From assembly GCA_013153675.1 (NCBI GenBank), contig JAADEA010000083.1, forward strand, positions 1 to 5,015: a stretch of 5,015 nt of DNA, written 5' to 3'. The translations under genes were made by a program, and so were the position numbers. The DNA is from Campylobacterota bacterium (GTDB lineage Bacteria; Campylobacterota; Campylobacteria; Campylobacterales; Sulfurovaceae). The notes beneath the pieces were generated by a model. That model searched no databases and was not told the origin of the DNA. It worked only from the letters and a program-made list of their open reading frames with translations. Positions 1 to 5,015 of this stretch are shown piece by piece. The stretch's first letter is position 1; every line of letters starts with the position of its first letter.

Positions 1-1
1 T

Positions 2-130
2 GAGAATGCTGAATATTGTGAAATATATATTGAGGGTAACGATATTAATAGAGATAAATTAAAAGAGAGACTCTCTAAGTCTTATAAGGTTGTTGAGATT
101 ACTCCATTAGATGATGCTTATAGTAAATAA
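2..130 (+). CDS. spoT: C-terminal end of a probable SpoT/RelA-family (p)ppGpp synthetase/hydrolase (partial)
   Basis: An open frame enters from the left edge and stops at TAA (128-130), giving the last 42 residues of a protein. The tail begins ENAEYCEIYIEG and ends ITPLDDAYSK. It looks like a strand-helix-strand unit (YCEIYIEG, then RDKLKERL, then YKVVEIT), as expected for the ACT domain that closes long RSH proteins. The assignment rests mainly on context: in Campylobacterota spoT commonly sits directly upstream of tyrS. RSH enzymes make and degrade the alarmone (p)ppGpp in the cytoplasm during nutrient stress, and the ACT domain is regulatory. No catalytic motif lies inside the window, so this is an inference from the short tail and the neighbour. 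Another ACT-domain protein would fit the visible residues as well. Confidence 0.6.
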   Translation, partial: ENAEYCEIYIEGNDINRDKLKERLSKSYKVVEITPLDDAYSK

Positions 131-137
131 AAAGGAG
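131..137 (+). promoter_or_regulatory. Ribosome binding site of tyrS
   Basis: AAAGGAG lies 7 nt before the ATG at 145, inside the 14-bp gap after the upstream stop codon. It is a strong Shine-Dalgarno match and supports the chosen tyrS start. The gap has no room for a separate promoter, so tyrS is probably read through from the gene upstream. Confidence 0.75.
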
Positions 138-144
138 AGATTTT

Positions 145-1347
145 ATGAGTTATGAAAAGGCTTTGGTAGAGATTCAAAGAGCAAGTGCAGAGATAATTGA
201 TTTAGATAGAATTAAAGAGCTACTAAAGAGATATTTTGAAACAAATGAGCCATATTATGTTAAACTTGGATTAGATCCTACTGCTCCAGATCTTCATTTA
301 GGTCATACTGTAATTTTGCAAAAATTAGCAACATTTCAAAAATATGGAGGAATTGTTCAATTAATTATTGGTGATTTTACTGCAATGATTGGAGATCCTA
401 CCGGAAAGAGTGAAACAAGAAAGGTTTTAAGTAAAGAGGTAGTAGAAGAGAATGCTAAAACTTATAAAGAGCAGATCTTTAAAATTTTAGATCCAGATAA
501 AACTCAGCTCTATTTTAACTCTAAATGGCTTGATGAACTTGGCTCAAGAGGACTTTTAGCTCTTACTACTCAATATAATGTGGCAAGAATGTTAGAAAGA
601 GATGACTTTAGTAAGAGATTTAAAGCAAACCAAAGTATCTCTATATCTGAATTTATCTATCCACTTTTGCAAGGTTATGATAGCGTATATTTAAAATCTG
701 ATATTGAAATTGGTGGTACAGATCAAAAATTTAATCTTTTAATGGGAAGGCATCTTCAAAGAGCATATAATGTAGGAAAAGAGCAAGCAATTTTAATGAT
801 GCCAATTTTAGAAGGTCTTGATGGCGTTAATAAAATGAGTAAATCTTTGGGTAATTATATTGGAATTGCTGAAGATCCAAAAGATATATATGGAAAATTG
901 ATGTCAATTTCAGATGATTTAATGTGGAGATATTATGAGTTATTGAGCTCTAAGAGTTTAGAAGAGATTGAAGAGCTAAAAAAAGGAGTATTAGAAAATA
1001 GAATACATCCAAAAAAGGTTAAAGAGGAGCTGGCATTTGAGATTACTGAGAGATTCTCTTCAAAAGAGGATGCAATTAGGGCTCAAGAGAGCTTTGAGAG
1101 GCTATTTAAGAGACATCAACTTCCAGAAGATATAAAAGAGTATAATTTTAGTGAAGGAATATGGATCTGTAAAGCTTTGGTTGAAGCAAATTTAGAGCCA
1201 TCCACATCTCAATGTAGAAGAGATATTAAGCAAGGAGCCGTTAAAATTGATGGAGAAAAGATAAGTGATGAAAATTATAAGCTTAAAAAGGGAGAGTATA
1301 TACTTCAAGTAGGTAAAAGAAAATTTGCAAAAGCAAAGGTTGAATAA
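145..1347 (+). CDS. tyrS: Tyrosyl-tRNA synthetase
   Basis: A cytoplasmic class I aminoacyl-tRNA synthetase that activates tyrosine with ATP and charges tRNA-Tyr. At 400 residues it has full family length. The Rossmann-fold catalytic domain spans about residues 35-270. The HIGH signature appears as HLGH (51-54) just after LGLDPTAPD, and the KMSKS loop is exact at 230-234. GDFTAMIGDPTGKSETR (76-92) and GGTDQKFNLLMGR (190-202) are typical of the TyrS branch often called type 2 (TyrZ-like). Q176 and D179 in LLQGYDS sit where the tyrosine-binding Gln/Asp of the family are found. The last 60 or so residues (about 338-398, with SQCRRDIKQGAVKIDGEKI) form the S4-type RNA-binding domain that contacts the tRNA. 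The ATG start is backed by a good ribosome site. The TAA stop shares its last A with the ATG of the next gene, so the two are probably translationally coupled. No T-box leader is visible upstream, though the gap is too short to hold one. Confidence 0.97.
   Translation: MSYEKALVEIQRASAEIIDLDRIKELLKRYFETNEPYYVKLGLDPTAPDLHLGHTVILQKLATFQKYGGIVQLIIGDFTAMIGDPTGKSETRKVLSKEVVEENAKTYKEQIFKILDPDKTQLYFNSKWLDELGSRGLLALTTQYNVARMLERDDFSKRFKANQSISISEFIYPLLQGYDSVYLKSDIEIGGTDQKFNLLMGRHLQRAYNVGKEQAILMMPILEGLDGVNKMSKSLGNYIGIAEDPKDIYGKLMSISDDLMWRYYELLSSKSLEEIEELKKGVLENRIHPKKVKEELAFEITERFSSKEDAIRAQESFERLFKRHQLPEDIKEYNFSEGIWICKALVEANLEPSTSQCRRDIKQGAVKIDGEKISDENYKLKKGEYILQVGKRKFAKAKVE
1335..1339 (+). promoter_or_regulatory. 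Ribosome binding site of the nitronate monooxygenase gene
   Basis: AAAGG lies inside the end of tyrS, 7 nt before the ATG at 1347. With the one-base stop/start overlap (TAATG) it indicates coupled translation and confirms the start of the downstream gene. Confidence 0.55.
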
Positions 1348-2441
1348 TGGAACTAAAACCTCTAAAAATAGGCAAATATACTATTCCTAAACCAATTATT
1401 CAAGGTGGAATGGGAGTAGGTATATCTTGGGATAGATTAGCTGGCAGTGTAAGTAAAGAGGGAGCTCTTGGTGTAATTAGTGCAGTTGGAACTGGAATAT
1501 ATGAAAATAGAGCTTATGCTAAAAAGGTATTAGCAGATGGAAGACCATATGAGGTAGAAAATTTTTATTGTAGGGATGCTCTTTTTAAAATTTTTGAGAA
1601 TGCAAGAAAAATTTGTGGAGATGCTCCTCTTGGTTGTAATATTTTATATGCAATTAATGATTATGATAGAGTAGTAAGAGATGCTTGTGAAGCAGGAGCT
1701 AATATATTAATTACTGGGGCTGGATTGCCTTTGACTATGCCAGAGGCGGCAAAAGATTTTAGTGATGTAGCTTTAGTACCAATTGTCTCAACCGCAAAAG
1801 CATTTAAGATTTTATGTAGAAGATGGGAGAGAGCTCACAAAAGAATTCCAGATGCAGTTATAGTGGAGGGACCATTAAGTGGTGGTCATCAAGGATTTAA
1901 ATATGAGGATTGTTTTAAGGAAGAGAACCAATTGGAAAATATATTGCCTCCAGTAGTAGAAGAGGCAAAAAAATGGGGAGATATTCCAGTAATTGCAGCA
2001 GGTGGTATTTGGGATAAGAATGATATTATTAAATTTTTAAAGCTTGGAGCAAGTGGAGTTCAACTTGGTACAAGATTTATTGGAACATATGAGTGTGATG
2101 CAAGCGATGAGTTTAAAAAAGTCTTGCTAAATGCAAAAAAAGAAGATATTAAACTATTTAAATCACCAGTTGGTTATCCAGCAAGAGGGGTTAAAACAAA
2201 TCTTCACAAATTAATTGAAGAGAATCGTGCACCAAAGATCTCTTGTATCTCAAATTGTGTAGCTCCTTGTCATAGAGGAGAAGAGGCAAAAGTTGTAGGA
2301 TATTGTATTGCTGATAGATTAAGTGATGCTTATGATGGAAAAGTTGATACAGGTCTATTTTTTACAGGTTCAAATGGATATAGGTTAAATGAGATTATCT
2401 CAGTAAAAGAGTTAATTGATAAATTGATGAATGGAGAGTAA
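1347..2441 (+). CDS. Nitronate monooxygenase family (2-nitropropane dioxygenase/FabK-like) FMN-dependent flavoprotein
   Basis: A 364-residue TIM-barrel flavoprotein of the COG2070 type. Family members either oxidise alkyl nitronates with O2 or, in the FabK branch, reduce enoyl-ACP; the sequence alone does not settle the substrate. Visible FMN/active-site marks are QGGMGVGIS (19-27) at the first strand, GCNILYA (96-102), ITGAGLP (122-128), EGPLSGGHQGF (174-184) with H181 in the place of the family's catalytic histidine, AAGGI (217-221) and GVQLGTRF (237-244), which bind the FMN phosphate. The C-terminal part carries a cysteine cluster, C300, C304, C308 and C320 (CX3CX3CX11C), then GLFFTGSNGYR (336-346). 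I recall this extension from one sub-branch of the family; its role is not known to me. No signal peptide is seen, so it is probably cytoplasmic. It is packed between tyrS and an amidase gene, an arrangement also known from Campylobacter. Confidence 0.88.
   Translation: MELKPLKIGKYTIPKPIIQGGMGVGISWDRLAGSVSKEGALGVISAVGTGIYENRAYAKKVLADGRPYEVENFYCRDALFKIFENARKICGDAPLGCNILYAINDYDRVVRDACEAGANILITGAGLPLTMPEAAKDFSDVALVPIVSTAKAFKILCRRWERAHKRIPDAVIVEGPLSGGHQGFKYEDCFKEENQLENILPPVVEEAKKWGDIPVIAAGGIWDKNDIIKFLKLGASGVQLGTRFIGTYECDASDEFKKVLLNAKKEDIKLFKSPVGYPARGVKTNLHKLIEENRAPKISCISNCVAPCHRGEEAKVVGYCIADRLSDAYDGKVDTGLFFTGSNGYRLNEIISVKELIDKLMNGE
2433..2438 (+). promoter_or_regulatory. Ribosome binding site that supports a TTG start
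   Basis: GGAGAG overlaps the last two codons of the upstream gene and ends 5 nt before the TTG at 2444. The position and the signal-peptide-like residues that follow favour TTG as the true start. No in-frame ATG lies close downstream. Confidence 0.6.
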
Positions 2442-2443
2442 TT

Positions 2444-3691
2444 TTGTCTTTTTTAAGAGCTCTTTTTATAATATCGACTCTTTTTTTATTTCTTAATGGG
2501 ACAAATCTTTTAAAAGATGTAAGGATAAAAGATGACTATTTAGAGCTTACTTTTAAGAGGGCAGTAAAAAAGAGGGAATTTAAAAAGAGCTCTTTTGAAA
2601 AAGATGGTATTACTAAATATATATTTGATTTTAAAAATACTTATCTTCTTCCAAGTAAGGCTCTACATTTAGATATTAACTCTAAAAATTTAAAAAGAGT
2701 TAAAGTAGCACAATTTAAAAGAGATATTGTAAGAGTAGTAATTGAGAGTTTTAAAAAGAATAGATTAAGTTACTCTCAAGAAGTTAAAGGAAAAGGTGCC
2801 AAATTTATTATAAAACTGCCTCAAAAATTATCTTCTAAAGAGTTGGCAATAAAGAGCCTTTTGAGTTTAAAATTAGATTCACCTAAAAAGAATAATATCC
2901 CATCAAAAATAGTCTCTACACCCAAAAAAGAGATTAATAAATATATAATTAAAGGGTTAAAGATCTCTTTTAAAGAGAAACATACAGTTGTTTTAGATCC
3001 GGGTCATGGTGGAAGAGATAGTGGAGCAATATCTCCATATAATAGAAGATGGAAAGAGAAAAATTTAGTTTTAAGTATTGCTAAAAAGGTAAAGAGATAT
3101 TTAGAAGGATTAGGTATTAAGGTTCGTCTTACAAGAAATAAAGATGTAAAGATTCCCCTATTAGTTAGATCAAGAATAGCAAATAATTTAAATGCGGATC
3201 TATTTGTTTCGATTCATGCAAATTCAATTGATAGTAGAAGAAAATATAATAAGGTATATGGAATAGAGACCTACTTTTTATCTAAAGGATCTAAAGGAAA
3301 GGGTAGGGCTTTAAGAGTTGCAGCAAGAGAAAATAGTGTTTTATTAAATAAAAGGGATTATAAGACCAAGCTTTTATTATTAAAATATGTGTTTGTGGGA
3401 CCAAGGATTGTTCTTTCTCAAAAGTTAGCTAAAGATGTGCATGCTTCTATGCTTGGGAGTATAAAATCTCGTTTTAAGAGATTAAGAGTAAAAGATAATG
3501 GGGTAAAATCTGCTCCTTTTTTTGTACTTGTTGGTGCTCAAATGCCAGCTATTTTAGTAGAGGTTGGATATTTAACCAATAAAAGAGAGGTAAAATTACT
3601 ATATAATAGAGCCTATCAAGATGCATTAGCAAGAGGTATTGCTATGGGAATAGTTAGATTTCTATTAAATAGAGAAAAAGAGATGGAGTAG
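2444..3691 (+). CDS. N-acetylmuramoyl-L-alanine amidase, AMIN plus Amidase_3 domains, exported
   Basis: A zinc amidase that cuts the bond between N-acetylmuramic acid and the L-alanine of the stem peptide, typically for daughter-cell separation. It has 415 residues and a TTG start. Residues 1-20 (short charged start, then LFIISTLFLFLNG) form a signal peptide, so it acts in the periplasm. About 22-125 is an AMIN-like beta-rich domain used for septal targeting or wall binding, followed by a basic linker to about 178. The Amidase_3 domain (about 180-408) shows all expected zinc and catalytic residues: H188 in VVLDPGHGG, E205 in RRWKEKNL, H258 in FVSIHAN and E373 in ILVEVGYLTN. The stretch of about 280-335, between SIHAN and the last motif, matches the place of the active-site-blocking helix of AmiA/B/C-type enzymes, which needs an activator to move. 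Two bp separate it from the upstream gene. It is homologous to the amiA/amiC amidases of Campylobacterota. Confidence 0.94.
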   Translation: MSFLRALFIISTLFLFLNGTNLLKDVRIKDDYLELTFKRAVKKREFKKSSFEKDGITKYIFDFKNTYLLPSKALHLDINSKNLKRVKVAQFKRDIVRVVIESFKKNRLSYSQEVKGKGAKFIIKLPQKLSSKELAIKSLLSLKLDSPKKNNIPSKIVSTPKKEINKYIIKGLKISFKEKHTVVLDPGHGGRDSGAISPYNRRWKEKNLVLSIAKKVKRYLEGLGIKVRLTRNKDVKIPLLVRSRIANNLNADLFVSIHANSIDSRRKYNKVYGIETYFLSKGSKGKGRALRVAARENSVLLNKRDYKTKLLLLKYVFVGPRIVLSQKLAKDVHASMLGSIKSRFKRLRVKDNGVKSAPFFVLVGAQMPAILVEVGYLTNKREVKLLYNRAYQDALARGIAMGIVRFLLNREKEME

Positions 3692-3704
3692 TTTATCTCT
3701 TTTT
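3675..3704. terminator. Bidirectional intrinsic terminator between convergent genes
   Basis: A perfect 10-bp stem (AAAAAGAGAT at 3675-3684 paired with ATCTCTTTTT at 3695-3704) encloses a 10-nt loop. The T-run of the right arm, extended to 3705, gives a U-tract for transcripts on the + strand. The A-run of the left arm gives one for the - strand. It sits exactly between the amidase and the convergent minus-strand gene, and the amidase TAG stop (3689-3691) lies inside the loop. The stem has few G-C pairs, so its strength is uncertain. Confidence 0.7.
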
Positions 3705-3713
3705 TATATCTTC

Positions 3714-4175
3714 TTATGGACAGATACACACTTTTTTGCATAATTTTTTTTCAAAATCATTGAGTTTTATTTCAAAATTTTCAATAGTTGTGGAATTTAG
3801 TATATATTTTGTTTGGTTAAATTTTATATCTTTTTGAGGTTTAAAAATATTATTTATCTCTTTTTTGCTAAGAGGTTTAAATATTCTAATAGAAGATATA
3901 TCAAAATAGTAAGCACCTTTATATCCATCTTTTGGTTTTTTAAAACTTTTTATCTTAAGAAGTCGTGCAGATGCAATAATATGGTTATCATACTGAAATA
4001 AGACTAAGGTATTAGTTCCTCTTATATTCATTTTTGATTTTTTATATAAAAATTTTCCTCTCTTTTTAAAGGGGAGTTTTCTTAAAAAAAATTTATATTG
4101 AACCTTTTTAATACTTTTATTTTCAAATTCATCTTTTTTGCTCATTGGCAAGATTCTAATCTCATCATATTTCAT
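3714..4175 (-). CDS. Lysine-rich protein of unknown function, possible PUA/EVE-like small domain
   Basis: I do not recognise a named gene. The 153-residue product is very basic (32 Lys, 6 Arg), with no signal peptide or membrane segment. The first 50 residues are Lys-rich. A better organised core follows: LVLFQYDNHIIASARLLKI (57-75), then GYKGAYYFDISSIRIFKPLSKKEI (84-107), then NQTKYILN (120-127). The alternating strands and the pattern 'no access to X, YYFD..SIRIF.PL' recall small PUA-like domains found alone or ahead of HNH nuclease domains, which would suggest nucleic-acid binding. This is a loose resemblance from memory. No nuclease motif is present. The tail carries three cysteines (C146, C150, C152). 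The ATG is preceded by AAAAGGAA at 5-nt spacing; a second Met at residue 11 is an alternative start. It is convergent with the amidase and divergent from an XRE regulator that may control it. Confidence 0.75.
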   Translation of the reverse strand: MKYDEIRILPMSKKDEFENKSIKKVQYKFFLRKLPFKKRGKFLYKKSKMNIRGTNTLVLFQYDNHIIASARLLKIKSFKKPKDGYKGAYYFDISSIRIFKPLSKKEINNIFKPQKDIKFNQTKYILNSTTIENFEIKLNDFEKKLCKKVCICP

Positions 4176-4180
4176 TTAAA

Positions 4181-4188
4181 TTCCTTTT
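4181..4188 (-). promoter_or_regulatory. Ribosome binding site of the minus-strand gene
   Basis: On the minus strand AAAAGGAA ends 5 nt before the ATG at 4175. It favours this ATG over the internal Met at residue 11, which has no comparable site. Confidence 0.55.
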
Positions 4189-4205
4189 GGGTTGATAGTT
4201 AAATT

Positions 4206-4222
4206 AGTATATCTTTTTTATA
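4206..4222 (-). promoter_or_regulatory. Possible promoter -10 region of the minus-strand gene
   Basis: Read on the minus strand, TATACT (4206-4211) matches the -10 consensus at 5 of 6 bases and would give a leader of about 25 nt. TATAAA (4217-4222) is an alternative. No clear -35 is visible, which is common in Campylobacterota sigma-70 promoters. In such AT-rich DNA the match is only suggestive. Confidence 0.35.
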
Positions 4223-4224
4223 TT

Positions 4225-4235
4225 AAGAGTCTCTT
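4225..4235. repeat. Small palindrome AAGAG-T-CTCTT in the divergent spacer
   Basis: AAGAG (4225-4229) and CTCTT (4231-4235) form a perfect inverted repeat around one base. With a 2-base bulge it extends to ATTAAGAG/CTCTTTTAAT. It lies where the -35 of the minus-strand gene would fall, so it could be an operator. It is short, and GAGAG-type words are frequent here, so chance is possible. Confidence 0.3.
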
Positions 4236-4246
4236 TTAATTTTTGG

Positions 4247-4260
4247 TTTCTTATTAGAAA
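4247..4260. repeat. Inverted repeat TTTCT-N4-AGAAA upstream of the XRE -10 box (operator candidate)
   Basis: TTTCT (4247-4251) and AGAAA (4256-4260) are perfect inverted arms around TATT. The site covers the -35 position and part of the spacer of the predicted promoter. A near copy lies downstream at 4279-4291. XRE-family regulators often bind such short palindromes in their own promoter, so autoregulation is the natural reading, but it is inferred. Confidence 0.4.
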
Positions 4261-4268
4261 ATATTTAG

Positions 4269-4274
4269 TATAAT
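4269..4274 (+). promoter_or_regulatory. Promoter -10 box of the XRE regulator gene
   Basis: TATAAT is a perfect sigma-70 -10 hexamer, 30 bp before the start codon, giving an expected leader of about 22-25 nt. The -35 position (about 4247-4252, TTTCTT) is a weak match and overlaps an inverted repeat. Confidence 0.6.
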
Positions 4275-4278
4275 TTAT

Positions 4279-4291
4279 TTTCTACAAGAAA
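4279..4291. repeat. Inverted repeat TTTCT-N3-AGAAA at the predicted transcription start of the XRE gene (operator candidate)
   Basis: TTTCT (4279-4283) and AGAAA (4287-4291) have the same arms as the repeat at 4247-4260, with a 3-base spacer. The centres of the two copies are about 31.5 bp apart, close to three helical turns, with the -10 box between them. Confidence 0.4.
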
Positions 4292-4292
4292 C

Positions 4293-4297
4293 AAAGG
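4293..4297 (+). promoter_or_regulatory. Ribosome binding site of the XRE regulator gene
   Basis: AAAGG ends 7 nt before the ATG at 4305, a spacing like that of the other genes here. It supports this start, which also places the helix-turn-helix right at the N-terminus as usual for the family. Confidence 0.5.
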
Positions 4298-4304
4298 TAA
4301 TAAA

Positions 4305-5015
4305 ATGGAGATTGGAGATAGAATAAAGTTTCTTAGAGAAAATATTGGATTAAATTTAACTGAACTTGCAAAGAGAGCCTCTATTGCTAAATCAACTCTT
4401 CATAAAATAGAAGAGAATAAGACAAATCCTACTATTAATACTATTTGGGCTATTGCAAAGGCTCTTGGAGTCTCTTTTGGAGAGTTAATAGATGAGAGTG
4501 GAGAGATTAAAGAAAAAGGAGTTAGTGTTAATTTAATAGAGAGAGGTTCATCTTTTGAGAGCTATAAAATGAAACTATCAAAGGGATCTTATTATGTAGC
4601 ATCACCCCATTTTAATGGAATAAAAGAGCAAATAGTTGTATTAGAAGGGGTAGTATTAGTAGGAGATTTAAAAGATCCAAAACTATTAGCTTCAAAGAGT
4701 AGTTTTGAATTTATAGCAAATGTTCCTCATATATATAAGGCAATAGAGGAGGCATTGTTAGTCGTAACTCTATTTTTTGAAAAAAAAGAATTTTTCTTTT
4801 ATGAAGATAGATTTATAGATGTTTTAGATAAAGAGATAGCTCAAAATTTTATGGAAGAGTTGATAGATGGAATAGAAATTATAAGAGTCTTTCCAAAAGA
4901 GATTAGATCTTTTAATATAGATGGTTTAAATATATCAGAGACTAAAGAGGGTGTTTTTTTAACTTTAAAAAGAGATAAGATTTTTTTTAAAGAAGGAGTA
5001 GAGTTTAGAAAAGAT
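4305..5015 (+). CDS. XRE-family transcriptional regulator with cupin-like sensor domain (partial, runs off the right edge)
   Basis: The frame is open from the ATG to the window end, giving 237 residues without a stop. Residues 3-62 are a Cro/C1-type helix-turn-helix: IGDRIKFLRE, then LTELAKRASIAKSTLHKIEE (the recognition region) and NPTINTIWAIAKALGVSFGELI. About 75-160 fits the cupin fold that follows the HTH in SutR/YdcN-like regulators: SPHFNGIKEQIVVLEGVVLVG (100-120) and FIANVPHIYKA (136-146), with H102, E108 and H142 as possible metal or ligand contacts. Such proteins typically sense a small molecule and repress or activate nearby genes. Usual members end soon after the cupin (about 180-200 residues). 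Here at least 75 more residues follow (about 162 on), with no motif I recognise. The gene has its own promoter with two inverted repeats and is divergent from the minus-strand gene of unknown function. Confidence 0.88.
   Translation, partial: MEIGDRIKFLRENIGLNLTELAKRASIAKSTLHKIEENKTNPTINTIWAIAKALGVSFGELIDESGEIKEKGVSVNLIERGSSFESYKMKLSKGSYYVASPHFNGIKEQIVVLEGVVLVGDLKDPKLLASKSSFEFIANVPHIYKAIEEALLVVTLFFEKKEFFFYEDRFIDVLDKEIAQNFMEELIDGIEIIRVFPKEIRSFNIDGLNISETKEGVFLTLKRDKIFFKEGVEFRKD

Noticed and set aside
61..80. GAGAGACTCTC palindrome-like stretch near the left edge
   Set aside because: It is inside the coding frame of the upstream gene (codons for KERLSKS), and GAGAG/CTCTC words are frequent throughout. 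There is no sign that it is a regulatory site.
3813..4001. A 62-residue open frame on the + strand (starts MVKFYIFLRF)
   Set aside because: It lies wholly inside and antisense to the better supported 153-residue minus-strand gene. It has no good ribosome site, and its composition (Phe, Ile, Lys, Tyr) is what AT-rich antisense DNA gives.
4778..4988. Homopolymer A and T runs in the XRE gene (for example near 4780-4788 and T8 at 4981-4988) as phase-variation tracts
   Set aside because: Runs of this length are common by chance in DNA this AT-rich. Campylobacterota phase variation mostly uses long G/C tracts, and none occur here.
3714..5015. Toxin-antitoxin module made of the small basic protein and the XRE protein
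   Set aside because: XRE antitoxins are usually about 70-130 residues and co-directional with the toxin. Here the XRE protein exceeds 237 residues with a cupin domain, the genes are divergent, and no toxin motif is seen.
1..5015. CRISPR array, tRNA/rRNA genes, insertion sequences or attachment sites
   Set aside because: No regularly spaced repeats, cloverleaf-forming segments, transposase-like frames or terminal inverted repeats were seen. Nearly all of the window is accounted for by genes.

Overview
The window is AT-rich (roughly 30% GC by eye). Arginine is coded almost only by AGA/AGG, and the Shine-Dalgarno sites are short and purine-rich. The gene order (end of a spoT-like gene, tyrS, a nitronate monooxygenase-family gene, an N-acetylmuramoyl-L-alanine amidase) matches my memory of the Campylobacterota (Epsilonproteobacteria), where Campylobacter jejuni has the same four genes together. 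I infer a Campylobacterota chromosome. I cannot fix the genus; a Sulfurimonas-, Nautilia- or Campylobacter-like lineage would all fit.

Left part (1-3691, + strand): a tightly packed, probably co-transcribed housekeeping block. It opens with the last 42 codons of a probable (p)ppGpp synthetase/hydrolase (spoT). After 14 bp comes tyrosyl-tRNA synthetase (tyrS). Its stop overlaps by one base the start of a nitronate monooxygenase/FabK-like flavoprotein. After 2 bp comes a periplasmic AMIN-domain cell-wall amidase that begins with TTG. No internal terminator is visible. The block ends in a hairpin whose loop contains the amidase stop codon. The products serve stringent response, tRNA charging, flavin-dependent oxidation and peptidoglycan splitting. 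Their link looks like conserved neighbourhood rather than one pathway.

Right part (3692-5015): a lineage-specific region. A lysine-rich 153-residue protein of unknown function lies on the minus strand, convergent with the amidase and sharing its terminator. Across a 129-bp spacer, divergently oriented, is an XRE-type helix-turn-helix regulator with a cupin-like sensor domain. It runs off the right edge of the window.

The spacer holds a perfect TATAAT box for the regulator, bracketed by two TTTCT/AGAAA inverted repeats, and a separate small palindrome nearer the minus-strand gene. This divergent pair and its operator-like repeats are the least explained part of the window. I found no mobile element, CRISPR array, tRNA or rRNA.
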